Positions 1 to 9,494 of a stretch of DNA of 64,000 bases are shown here, piece by piece (the stretch's first letter is position 1; every line of letters begins with the position of its first letter). The stretch comes from Strobilurus pachycystidiatus (Eukaryota > Basidiomycota > Agaricomycetes > Agaricales > Physalacriaceae). The stretch is taken from contig JAHLMK010000009.1 of the NCBI GenBank assembly GCA_019915135.1, forward strand, positions 1-64,000. The letters are read 5' to 3'. The notes under the pieces were generated by a model. That model did no database searches, had not been told where the DNA came from, and saw nothing but the letters and a program-made list of their open reading frames with translations. A program made the translations under genes and the position numbers.

Positions 1-90
1 AACCCCCTAACCCTAACCCTAACCCTAACCCCCTAACCCTAAACCCCCCCCCCTAACCCTACCTAACCCCTAACCCTAACCCCTAACCCT
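1..90. repeat. Telomere, CCCTAA repeats
   Basis: The window opens with irregular tandem CCCTAA units, including variants with extra C such as CCCCTAA and one long C run. This is the C-rich strand of a TTAGGG telomere read inward, so position 1 is at or very near a chromosome end. The array stops abruptly at the first subtelomeric block. Confidence 0.95.
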
Positions 91-424
91 ACGTCGTTTG
101 CGGTACCTGCGTATATAAAGGTGCAGCTACGGGGTGCCGCGCGGATGTCGCCTGGTCCCAAACTCTCTCCCCCCACCCTCACCCAACCCTAAAAGACCTG
201 CAAATACAATCTTGAGGTCTGGGGAGTGCCGGTTGCTGAGCTGAATTCAGGCCGCCCCGGGTGCGGTATCAAAGAGCGCGCTCTAGCCGGCCGAGTTTTG
301 AATTTGCGGCCTAGCTGTTTCGGGACAGTGGTCCCCTACCCTAAAGGGACCTGCAAATACAATTTCGACCAAAACGGGGGTGCAAAGTTAATTCGAGTCG
401 AATTAACAGGGCTTATAGGTATAG
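91..424 (+). repeat. Subtelomeric block, telomere-proximal copy
   Basis: This 334-bp block reads the same as 12641-12974 and 17754-18087. It has a TATATAAAG box near its left side and internal telomere-like strings (CCCAACCCTAAAA, TACCCTAAAGGG). A perfect palindrome lies at 387-407 (arms GTTAATTCGA and TCGAATTAAC around one G). It ends in the tail CTTATAGGTATAG, after which the copies stop resembling each other. No convincing coding sequence is seen. Function is unknown. Confidence 0.9.
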
Positions 425-1012
425 TGCGTGAGCAGAGATGTCAACGGTGGCGGCCGACCGGATATTGTATTGGCCTCAAACCTGTTTTCCCACTCTTATA
501 AATGTATTTAGGACCGGCCCCAGAAGAGTTTGGGTCCCGACAATGTGTGGGGGCCAGGCTGGACTATGTCGTCCCGGTGCCACACCAGCCGAGTGCCTTG
601 CGGTCCGGGGGCCGGGCTTAAACTTCTTGGGCACATTCATATAGCTAATACAAGCATATCATACATACATCACGAGTCCCGAGGAGGTGCGCTGCACTGG
701 CACCAGCCGCCGGTACCAGTGCGGGGCAAAGATGTCAACAGTGGCGGCCAACCGGATATTGTATCAACCTCAAACTTGTTTTCCCACTCTTATAAATGTA
801 TTTAGGACCGGCCCCAGAAGAGTTTGGGTCCCGACAATGTGTGGGGGCCAAGCGGGACTGTGTCGTCCCGGTGCCACAGCAGCCGAGGGCCTTGCGGTCC
901 GGGGGCCGGGCTTAAACTTCTTGGGCACATTTATATAGCTAATAGAAACATATCATACATACATCACGAGTCCCGAGGAGGTGCGCTGCACTGGCACCAG
1001 CCCCCGGTACCA
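425..1012 (+). repeat. 294-bp subtelomeric satellite, subfamily B (2 units)
   Basis: Two units of 294 bp (425-718 and 719-1012), with a third beginning at 1013 and grading into the diverged block that ends at 1332. Units begin GTGCG followed by a recurring AGATGTCAAC element and contain GGCTTAAACTTCTTGGGCAC. The layout (GATATTGTAT, then CCCAC, then AGCTAATA and AAGCATAT, then a GGTACC edge) matches the 294-bp satellite at 11756-12640, so both appear to be subfamilies of one repeat. Confidence 0.85.
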
Positions 1013-1332
1013 GTGCGTGAGCAGAGATGTCAACGGTGGCGGCCGCACGGATATTGTATGACCACGAAACCTTCTCCCCCACCCTCCCCCAACCCTAAAG
1101 GACTGGCCCCCGAAGGAATTAGGCCTAACCGATGTGTGGTTGCGAAGCTGGATCCGGCCGTCCTGGTACCGGAACCAAAGAAGCAGCTGTAACTCGGGAA
1201 CGAGCGAGAGTGCCGCCTAGCTGTTCCGGGACAGTGATCCTGACCCTAAAAGGGTGCGGCCCCCGGGACGTTCCTGGAAATCGGGAGTGCAAAGCGTATT
1301 TCGAGTCGAAATACGCCCGCTTATAGGTATAG
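1013..1332 (+). repeat. Diverged subtelomeric block
   Basis: A diverged relative of the 334-bp block. It keeps CCCAACCCTAAA, GCCTAGCTGTTCCGGGACAG, an ACCCTAAAAGGG string, a palindrome at 1294-1316 and the terminal TTATAGGTATAG. The palindrome arms differ from the other copies on both sides (GCGTATTTCGA against TCGAAATACGC), so pairing is kept while sequence changes. Directly beyond 1332 lies truncated coding sequence. Confidence 0.8.
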
Positions 1333-1647
1333 GCCGTGTTGCAGAGAGGACTTTCATCTTTTGGAGGAATGCCATCATGTATGATTTGAAGGGTAACAAG
1401 TGAGTCTTTCTTTCATGTCTTTTTGGCCTTGCTAATCATTTGGGGTAGCATTACCGCCGATGCCATGCCAGCCATCATCACGGAGTTTCATCGCCTTGCA
1501 GGCCTCATGGTGGCTCAGTATGATAGGTTGCCTGAGGACGTTACGATCAATCTGACCAACATGTGGGGGGACCCTTTGGGAAAATGGATGCGGGGGGTCA
1601 TGCTGCCAATGCTCGTCAAGTTTATTGAGGAGAATCCTAAAAGATAG
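1333..1647 (+). pseudogene. 5'-truncated small gene, family member 1
   Basis: Open coding sequence starts right at the block tail. A possible splice acceptor (TTGCAG) near 1342 is followed by an open frame reading through ATG 1377 to a donor at 1400. A 49-bp GT-AG intron (1400-1448, phase 2) leads to a second exon ending at TAG 1645-1647. From ATG 1377 the product would be 73 residues. Its last part (LPEDVTINLTNMWGDPL, then MLPMLVKFIEE) resembles the fragment at 1741-1929 and the C-terminal halves of the genes at 2242 and 2835. The 5' part was probably lost where the block was joined. Function is unknown. Confidence 0.55.
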
Positions 1648-1662
1648 ATTAGCTACTTGCGG

Positions 1663-1694
1663 TTTTCCACATTGACAGGTGGAAAAGTGGAAAA
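1663..1694. repeat. TTTTCCAC hairpin motif, copy 1
   Basis: An imperfect inverted repeat of the form TTTTCCAC-ATTGACAGGTGG-AAAAGTGGAAAA just after the first small gene. Related copies lie at 1943-1973, 3498-3529 and 3580-3610. Confidence 0.7.
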
Positions 1695-1740
1695 TGATTC
1701 ATAGAGTGCTATATTCCAATTGATTGATTAACATGTGAAC

Positions 1741-1929
1741 CCTTGATTGGAAAATTTCCAGCATGTCGCCAATGTCACTGCCGAACACGTGGACGACTTG
1801 CCTGCAGATTTCGTATTCAACTTGATGACCATGTCATATAACGATTTTAGGGCTTTTATGGAGACCAAGTTGTGGGTGAAGCTGTTCAGATTTGCAGAGA
1901 GGATTATCGATGGAATGTACGAGGATTAG
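1741..1929 (+). pseudogene. Small gene fragment, family member 2
   Basis: An open segment after a possible acceptor (TTTCCAG at about 1755-1761) encodes NVTAEHVDDLPADFVFNLMT and continues to EERIID-like acidic residues, stopping at 1929. It aligns by eye with the end of member 1 (LP, then NL, then a basic aromatic stretch, then an acidic end). No matching first exon was found, so it looks like a decayed duplicate. Confidence 0.4.
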
Positions 1930-1942
1930 GTCGTATACTGTG

Positions 1943-1973
1943 TTTCCACATTGTCAGGTAGAAATGTGGAAAA
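1943..1973. repeat. TTTCCAC hairpin motif, copy 2
   Basis: TTTCCACATTGTCAGG followed by TAGAAATGTGGAAAA. This is the same inverted-repeat motif as at 1663, again directly after a small-gene fragment. Confidence 0.7.
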
Positions 1974-2006
1974 GCGTATGTTGGTGTTGAGTTGAAATCA
2001 AAGCAA

Positions 2007-2086
2007 GACTTCTTGGCTCAGTGGTTTAGAGCGCCTTGTGGGAGGACCGCCAGGTCTCTGGTTCAATCCCAGGACGAAGCGCTTTT
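2007..2086 (+). tRNA. tRNA-like sequence, probably degenerate or SINE-like
   Basis: A good A box (TGGCTCAGTGG) and B box (GGTTCAATCCC) lie at tRNA spacing. The D stem (GCTC/GAGC) and a 5-bp T stem (TCTGG/CCAGG) can be drawn, and a T5 run follows at about 2083. In the standard alignment only four of seven acceptor pairs form, and the anticodon arm is weak. It is therefore more likely a pol III-type tRNA pseudogene or tRNA-derived repeat than a working tRNA. No identity is assigned. Confidence 0.45.
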
Positions 2087-2241
2087 TACACAATGTTGGT
2101 AACATGTGATGGCTGACTGATGTGAGTGATTATTGAGCAATCATGTGATGGGATGACTGAGCAGCTAACTGAGGTAAATTACTTCGGGCCACCAATATAT
2201 AAGAAAGGCCCAAAATTGAGAAATTCACCCCACAGTCCAAG

Positions 2242-2761
2242 ATGCCCCAGTATCTCCTCGTCAACAACGTAGGCAACCCTGGAGCCTCATGGCAACAGAA
2301 GCTCACCGACGCCCTGGCCGAAAACTCGACCCAACACACTGAGGGCATTCTTCTTTGTCTCTACGATTTCCCCCATGCGCCCAGGGCTTACACTGGCGTC
2401 TACAGTGGAAGAGAGCTGATCGTCATACTACACCTCGGCCTCCTGTGGTGCGATTTGGGATGCAATGAGAATCTCGACTATATCGATGAGCTGGCTGCTG
2501 AAATTTATGGTTGGATCAGGAGCATTGGGTACGTTGCTTTTGTGATGCTCGCGTCTTACTCACTTGTTGTACAGGATTTGCAAGCACGGCTGGGAGGCGT
2601 TCATCAAAGACGAAATCGAGTTCTTACGTATCCTGGTTCCCAAGTTGAACCCGATGCTGTTGGTGGATGCGTATGGGGAGGTGGAGTGGCCGCAAGAGGC
2701 ACTTGGGTACTGGGCGGTGGATCGTTGCAGGGAACTAGCAGCCGAGGAATGGGAAATGTGA
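2242..2761 (+). CDS. Small protein of a local gene family, member 3 (157 aa)
   Basis: Two exons: 2242-2528 and 2575-2761, with a 46-bp GT-AG intron in phase 2. A TATATAAG box lies about 45 bp upstream of the ATG, implying a short leader. The protein starts MPQYLLVNNVG, has a central stretch with LHLGLLWCDLG, and ends in an acidic tail (CRELAAEEWEM). No signal peptide or known domain is recognised. It shares with the next gene the intron position (codon for G after SI or TV), the LH/LRxW pattern before the intron and the W...MLL...Y pattern after it. The two are inferred to be tandem duplicates. Function is unknown. Confidence 0.75.
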
Positions 2762-2834
2762 TTCAGCGTATTGTGCATTATTTACTCTGGTCCAAACATA
2801 TATAAGGAGGGCCCTCCAGAGGTGTCTCCCCCTC

Positions 2835-3374
2835 ATGTCTTCCACTCCCGTCCTTGAAGCTGCCTTTATCGACAACTCGTTCACTTCAACTCGCAGATTG
2901 TTGGAGTGGCTCATCACCGTGCCGCCACCGGCCAATGGACTGCGCCAGCCATTTATTGAACGACCGCCGCTGGTGACACCCGATGCGCTCTTTGTGTATC
3001 TGCACATTGTCGTCATCTATCGCAAGAATGGCGGTGACGGTGGCATGTATGCGCAGCATCGTGCAGTGCGCACATTGAGAGCTTGGTGTTTGACTGTTGG
3101 GTGCGTCGACTCGTCCCTTTGCTGTTTGGTTGGCTGATGGTGGAACAGCTTCAGTGGCGAGGACTGGACCGACATTGTCAATGGGGCTGAAGAGCGAGCT
3201 CGAGCCGTCGTGTCTATGCTGCCGATGGCGCTTCTTGTCCAGTTGCGCAACTACAGGGACAAGGACCTCTGGAACTACCTCAAGCACACAGTGGGACCGA
3301 TTGTGGTCGATGTGTTGGAAGAGCTGAGCGAGATTGAGGATGACGATGATGAGACGTTGGTCGGAAGCGAATAG
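2835..3374 (+). CDS. Small protein of a local gene family, member 4 (163 aa)
   Basis: Two exons: 2835-3100 and 3149-3374, with a 48-bp GT-AG intron in phase 2 at the same place as in the gene at 2242. A TATATAAGG box lies about 38 bp upstream of the ATG. The protein starts MSSTPVLEAAF, contains VTPDALFVYLHIVVIY, and after the intron reads GFSGEDWTDIVNG, then LRNYRDKDLWNYLKH, ending in an acidic run (EIEDDDDETLVGSE). No known domain is recognised. Only 73 bp separate it from the stop of the previous gene. It is followed by 40-bp tandem repeats and two copies of the TTTCCAC hairpin motif. Confidence 0.75.
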
Positions 3375-3384
3375 TGGTTCCGGT

Positions 3385-3490
3385 CGTAACTTGAAAGGGG
3401 GTAGCGAAATATATGTGAGATTGTCATAACTTGAAAGGGGGTAGCGAAATATATGTGAGATTGTCGTAACTTGAAAGGGGGTACCGATAA
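3385..3490. repeat. 40-bp tandem repeat (about 2.6 units)
   Basis: TTGAAAGGGG recurs at 3391, 3431 and 3471. The units are nearly identical (TAACTTGAAAGGGGGTAGCG, then AAATATATGTGAGATTGTC). The array starts 10 bp after the stop codon of the small gene, so it lies in its 3' flank. Confidence 0.85.
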
Positions 3491-3497
3491 TGGTGTA

Positions 3498-3529
3498 TTT
3501 TCCACATTGTCGGGTGGAAAAGTGGAAAA
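3498..3529. repeat. TTTTCCAC hairpin motif, copy 3
   Basis: TTTTCCACATTGTCGGG followed by TGGAAAAGTGGAAAAG, matching the motifs at 1663 and 1943. Confidence 0.7.
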
Positions 3530-3579
3530 GAGTGGTCGAAAGGCAGGTGCGGCGAGTAATTGAGCGGTGGACAGCACCT

Positions 3580-3610
3580 TTTTCCACATTATCGGGTGGA
3601 AATGTGGAAA
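3580..3610. repeat. TTTCCAC hairpin motif, copy 4
   Basis: TTTCCACATTATCGGG followed by TGGAAATGTGGAAA. It sits 50 bp after copy 3. Confidence 0.7.
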
Positions 3611-3613
3611 CCT

Positions 3614-3658
3614 GACCCTAAGCTAGGGTCTAAACGTTACCTATCGATAGGTAACGTT
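3614..3658. repeat. Two adjacent palindromes
   Basis: First is a hairpin with GACCCTA and TAGGGTC arms around AGC (3614-3630). Second is a perfect 26-bp palindrome at 3633-3658 (AACGTTACCTATC and its exact complement). The first has a telomere-like CCCTAA/TTAGGG core. No gene is attached. Confidence 0.85.
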
Positions 3659-4677
3659 GTGAGATAGATAGGAGTCAGAAGGGCGAAGGAGGGTATGAAA
3701 CTGGGAAAGCTTACCCTAGATCCGGCTGGGGGGGTAAGTAATCCGCCATGAGCATCTATGTCTAGCCCGTTATGTACAGGCATCGGTTACATCACAGCAA
3801 ACATGGCGACGCCATGCCGCCAATCTTTCGCCAGACACATGTCGGCATACGGAGCGCAAACGCCAATGGTCATGGCGTCGAGAGCGAAGGGTATGGATGC
3901 GGAGTAGACCGTAGCGTCCATAGAGACACTCATCCTGATCAAGAAGAGACCTGCACATGAGGTCAATGAATCGTTAATTAAGCAAGGTAGATCAGCTTAC
4001 CGTTCGCTGTCAAGGGCGGGGAGTCACTCCCGGCTTGCCACGTACACCACCAACATGGACAGGCAGATGTTCGTGCCAGTATTGATGAGTGTCGGCGCGT
4101 GTGCTGACCCAGAACGACTGCGCCACAGATTGACCGGAAAACTCGAACACAGCGCCAGGCGGTGTTCACCCGTTTGTGGCAGACTAGTCCTAGATAGAGG
4201 ACGTCAGATCGTAAGCGAGATACCGGAAAATTTACGGTCCCCAAGGTAGGATATTGATATGAATCCCGTGAACGTATAGCTATCCAGCGCAATAGCAGTA
4301 GCAGTCGGTGGTCGCCGGACGTTATAAGAAATGGCTGGACATCACATCAGTCGCGACACAAAGAGAGGGACGGAGAAGCTGAACGCACCACTAGGGAGCG
4401 CAACATTAGTAGCATATGACGACGCCACGCCTTGAGCTCCTCGTTGTACCTGCGGAGGCGCAAGGCAGACTTGCCATAATCTTCGGCACGTTGAAGGTGT
4501 CCGCGGCGCGGTCAGAGTGTAGATTTTGCCCTGGATCATCGATGAGTTGAGGATGCGCGATCAGTGTGTTGATAAAACGCACTGAAAGCGATAAAACTGG
4601 CTCTCAGAGCGTAAGAGCCACCGCCGGGAAACGTTCTCCAGCGCTCGATGTGCGATATACTCTTCCGGCGGCCCAGA
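3659..4677. other. No confident gene
   Basis: Only short open frames occur on both strands. Minus-strand pieces between about 3800 and 4240 read like parts of a hydrophobic protein in shifting frames. They may be a decayed membrane-protein gene, but no exon chain could be built. Confidence 0.4.
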
Positions 4678-5386
4678 TCACATCGAGTTGCGATTTCTGG
4701 CCTCAATAAGCTTAGATGGTGAACATCGGAAGACGACACACCTGGCTTTGGATGCACGAAAGGTCGCACGCCGCCGTTCAAGCCGGGCATCCTCAGCGAG
4801 ACGTCTCTGCTGTTGCTGCTCCTGTTCCTCCTGGCCCTGTGCGCGTTGCTGCCCAGCCTCTTCCGGCTTTCGAGTCTCCTTCTCCTGCCGCCTGTGCTCG
4901 CTGCTGCCGGGCCTCCTCTTCATGCTGCTATTCTCCACCTCTTCTCTCTGACTCATTGCCTGCTCCTTAGCGAATTGCGTCCGTGGTCGGTCTTCCTCGA
5001 ATGCGTGGCGCTCTGCGGCGGATCGACTTGCCGTAAGATAGTGGTAGGCTTCGGCCGCCGTATGTCCCTCGGTGCGGATAGATGGTTGGGCTTTCAAACG
5101 CGCCATGTTGGCCAAGTAATGGAGTGGCGCGCCGGGAGCAACATGAGCGGGCGCGGCCGCCGCCACGATAAACCCGCGTCGGACAGAGAGATAGGCGGTG
5201 TCGTCGTCGGATACATGGGGCGGACGCTGTGGAGACGCTGTGAGAGGAGATACGCGAAGCAGAATCCGACGCATCCTGGCGCGCACCCAGCCCACAATTG
5301 ACAGTAGAGCGTGACCATCCTGAATCACGCTGTCGCCCTCGTCGTCGGTGTTGGACGGCTCTCCCTTGAAAACCGTACACCAGATA
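4678..5386 (-). CDS. Uncharacterised open frame, E/Q/R-rich (weak call)
   Basis: A minus-strand frame stays open for more than 220 codons and ends at 4678, but it has no ATG near its left part, so a 5' exon or decay must be assumed. The readable protein has a moderately ordered first half (DGHALLSIVGWVRARMRR) and a charged second half with an EEQEQQQQRR-type low-complexity stretch, probably helical. No domain is recognised. It could be a fragment of a larger broken gene. Confidence 0.3.
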
Positions 5387-5404
5387 AGAGATCACAACGC
5401 GCAT

Positions 5405-6512
5405 GAGGTGCGAGTCCGGCGGCGGGCTTGGGTCGAAGGGTGCTAGAGGCAGCTATGGGTGGGTGCCTCATTAGAGGGCTTATCCCGCGCGTAGATCCAG
5501 ATCTACGAGCAAATCAGCAGTGGAAACGGATGCGCCAGTGCAAAGCCGGCACATCCATACGGAAAAACAAGATAAACACACCTTTTTCGAGTACCCGCCC
5601 CCCCAGACGGCGCACCCGGCTAAAGTTGACCGACCCCGACCACGTACCCATCTACTTGTGGGGCAGAAAGTCCCTGCCCTTGTTGTCCTCGTCGTCCAAT
5701 GGTGAGGTCTTCGTCATCCTGCAGCCCCAAGACCGGCCTGGGATGCGCGCTGCCCACATTGCTGACGATGACGTGTCTTGTTCAAGTCCGTTGCCGCGGT
5801 AGCCAGCTCCGACGACACGGCGCTGTCAAAAACGCAGAGCGTAGTGCACGACGGCCGCCTGGAATAGGTAGAAACGCACGACTTGCATCGAGCAAGTCGT
5901 GGTCGGATGGCAAGCTAGCACAGCCAGAGCACAGCCATCAATCAGCAGTGATCGCAAAACCCAGCCATGGCTTGCTCTCTGCCATCCCTCGGCAACCTCG
6001 TCTGCTGACACCGCGCCAACTGCGTCAACCCATTTTCAACGCCGCCGTTCCTTCCGTATTTGCAACGTGTCACAACAGCTGAACATCAGACTAGCTGAAC
6101 AGCTTACCGGGGGGTTTTAGCGTTTACTTTTCACGTAACTCCTCGGGTAGCATAGAACACATAGACTAAACTACCCGTTTGCGTCCTTGGAGTATTATCG
6201 GTTGTGTGAGGCTAAGTTTACACGCTCAAACAATGCTCACAACCACGAAACACGGCGATTTTGGGGTCGGCCCCGGGTCAACGGACCTGGTCCCCGAGGT
6301 ACCGATCAGAATCTGACATCACCACCGGTCGACCACTCATAACTCGAGAACGCCGACAGATATGGACAAACCGCCAACGCAGGTCTGTAGACAGGCGCCT
6401 AATGGACACATTGGCGCCAAAAAATAACGACAGAATTTCGAGTGGATAATGTTAAGTGCACAAAGGTGCCCATCAAAGTGACAATGGTCCATTACCGATC
6501 AGGTATAAAGTT
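5405..6512. other. No gene seen
   Basis: Short frames only, on both strands, with no recognisable protein, intron chain or repeat. The 925-bp array begins at 6513. Confidence 0.4.
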
Positions 6513-9494
6513 AGGCACAAGCAGTGGATGCCCGAAACCTATGAGCGTAGGATTTCGGGCGTAGGACCCTCCCGGTACCGTGTATCAACCACAAGTCGCA
6601 TCCGCTCAAAGCACACCGCCCGAAATCCTTCAGGGTAGAAAACCGGGCGTCGGCCCACCTCTAAAACGGAAAAATGGGCGTCTGACACCATGCCCCATGG
6701 TGCAAAGCGTAGGAGGCTATGATGCAGCCGTCCTAATCGGGAAATCGCCAAAAACTCGGCTCAGCATCGCATGCGAGCGTGCGTGAACTTTCTTGTTCAT
6801 TGCCAGCTTGCAGGACCAGGGTAGCATCTCTGTCAACACATTCTCAAGCAATGCACGCATCTCACATCATCTCAACTCGCAGCAATACACACCGAGACAG
6901 AGGCCCCGCGCGCGGGCCCTTTCTTCTTACCGTTCCCGAGACAACCGAGGCACGTCTCCTTTAGTTTCCTGACCTCTAACCATCCAACGACTCTAGACGC
7001 ACGGCTTCATTCCAGACTTGGGTTGCAGCGAGCGCAACCCAAGCCCTCGCGTTCTCATACGCACTCGCAATCTCAACCACCTGGTGGCCACAATCCTCGC
7101 CTCAACATCAGAGAGACCACACTATGAATTCTGATATCATTCACAGTCAATACACACACTCTACACGCTTGAAATCAACTTGAGACGACTGATCTTCCTT
7201 CTGATTTCGGCCACCTGGTGGTCAAAGTCCACTCGGACGCGCATTTTCAGTCTGCGGCCGGTACGGTCAGTGCGAATCAAGAGGTCGCTATGAACAGTGG
7301 ATGCCCAGATCTCATCAGCGTAGAATTTCGGGCATCAGACCCACCCCGCACTGTCCACTGACCTCAAGTTGTCACGCAACGCGATCAGAGTCAAATTGAA
7401 TCAAAATTTGAGCGTCAGCCTCAGCAGTTCATGATTCAGGCACAAGCAGTGGATGCCCGAAACCTATGAGCGTAGGATTTCGGGCGTAGGACCCTCCCGG
7501 TACCGTGTATCAACCACAAGTCGCATCCGCTCAAAGCACACCGCCCGAAATCCTTCAGGGTAGAAAACCGGGCGTCGGCCCACCTCTAAAACGGAAAAAT
7601 GGGCGTCTGACACCATGCCCCATGGTGCAAAGCGTAGGAGGCTATGATGCAGCCGTCCTAATCGGGAAATCGCCAAAAACTCGGCTCAGCATCGCATGCG
7701 AGCGTGCGTGAACTTTCTTGTTCATTGCCAGCTTGCAGGACCAGGGTAGCATCTCTGTCAACACATTCTCAAGCAATGCACGCATCTCACATCATCTCAA
7801 CTCGCAGCAATACACACCGAGACAGAGGCCCCGCGCGCGGGCCCTTTCTTCTTACCGTTCCCGAGACAACCGAGGCACGTCTCCTTTAGTTTCCTGACCT
7901 CTAACCATCCAACGACTCTAGACGCACGGCTTCATTCCAGACTTGGGTTGCAGCGAGCGCAACCCAAGCCCTCGCGTTCTCATACGCACTCGCAATCTCA
8001 ACCACCTGGTGGCCACAATCCTCGCCTCAACATCAGAGAGACCACACTATGAATTCTGATATCATTCACAGTCAATACACACACTCTACACGCTTGAAAT
8101 CAACTTGAGACGACTGATCTTCCTTCTGATTTCGGCCACCTGGTGGTCAAAGTCCACTCGGACGCGCATTTTCAGTCTGCGGCCGGTAGGGTCAGTGCGA
8201 ATCAAGAGGTCGCTATGAACAGTGGATGCCCAGATCTCATCAGCGTAGAATTTCGGGCATCAGACCCACCCCGCACTGTCCACTGACCTCAAGTTGTCAC
8301 GCAACGCGATCAGAGTCAAATTGAATCAAAATTTGAGCGTCAGCCTCAGCAGTTCATGATTCAGGCACAAGCAGTGGATGCCCGAAACCTATGAGCGTAG
8401 GATTTCGGGCGTAGGACCCTCCCGGTACCGTGTATCAACCACAAGTCGCATCCGCTCAAAGCACACCGCCCGAAATCCTTCAGGGTAGAAAACCGGGCGT
8501 CGGCCCACCTCTAAAACGGAAAAATGGGCGTCTGACACCATGCCCCATGGTGCAAAGCGTAGGAGGCTATGATGCAGCCGTCCTAATCGGGAAATCGCCA
8601 AAAACTCGGCTCAGCATCGCATGCGAGCGTGCGTGAACTTTCTTGTTCATTGCCAGCTTGCAGGACCAGGGTAGCATCTCTGTCAACACATTCTCAAGCA
8701 ATGCACGCATCTCACATCATCTCAACTCGCAGCAATACACACCGAGACAGAGGCCCCGCGCGCGGGCCCTTTCTTCTTACCGTTCCCGAGACAACCGAGG
8801 CACGTCTCCTTTAGTTTCCTGACCTCTAACCATCCAACGACTCTAGACGCACGGCTTCATTCCAGACTTGGGTTGCAGCGAGCGCAACCCAAGCCCTCGC
8901 GTTCTCATACGCACTCGCAATCTCAACCACCTGGTGGCCACAATCCTCGCCTCAACATCAGAGAGACCACACTATGAATTCTGATATCATTCACAGTCAA
9001 TACACACACTCTACACGCTTGAAATCAACTTGAGACGACTGATCTTCCTTCTGATTTCGGCCACCTGGTGGTCAAAGTCCACTCGGACGCGCATTTTCAG
9101 TCTGCGGCCGGTACGGTCAGTGCGAATCAAGAGGTCGCTATGAACAGTGGATGCCCAGATCTCATCAGCGTAGAATTTCGGGCATCAGACCCACCCCGCA
9201 CTGTCCACTGACCTCAAGTTGTCACGCAACGCGATCAGAGTCAAATTGAATCAAAATTTGAGCGTCAGCCTCAGCAGTTCATGATTCAGGCACAAGCAGT
9301 GGATGCCCGAAACCTATGAGCGTAGGATTTCGGGCGTAGGACCCTCCCGGTACCGTGTATCAACCACAAGTCGCATCCGCTCAAAGCACACCGCCCGAAA
9401 TCCTTCAGGGTAGAAAACCGGGCGTCGGCCCACCTCTAAAACGGAAAAATGGGCGTCTGACACCATGCCCCATGGTGCAAAGCGTAGGAGGCTA
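6513..9494. repeat. 925-bp satellite array, 3.2 units
   Basis: Units start at 6513, 7438, 8363 and 9288. The first three are complete and nearly identical (for example GGCCGGTACGG against GGCCGGTAGGG at 8183). The fourth is cut at 9494 where OrsD-type gene sequence begins. Each unit opens with a strong hairpin (6530-6560, arms GCCCGAAACCTA and TAGGATTTCGGGC). Each also holds a second hairpin (CTTGGGTTGC/GCAACCCAAG), two CCACCTGGTGG sites and, near its end, a diverged copy of its own start. Identical short frames in each unit are not judged to be genes. Confidence 0.92.

Noticed and set aside
91..424. Block as a Helitron 3' end
   Set aside because: There is a terminal hairpin, but the end is TATAG rather than CTRR and no Helitron 5' end or Rep/helicase gene is linked. 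Kept only as an alternative idea.
226..1326. Open frames across the block and 294-bp satellites as proteins
   Set aside because: Frames recur with the repeat period, lack conserved starts and appear in several frames at once.
7280..7345. Minus-strand CTGATGA with a GAT/ATC stem inside each 925-bp unit as a ribozyme
   Set aside because: Core GAAA absent after the stem and no stem III/cleavage site.
6539..8814. Identical 61-70-codon frames in each 925-bp satellite unit as a gene family
   Set aside because: They overlap on both strands, have no splice or promoter context and follow the satellite period, so they are by-products of the repeat.
6513..9494. CRISPR array
   Set aside because: Units are 925 bp and nearly identical throughout, without short repeats and variable spacers; the genome is eukaryotic.
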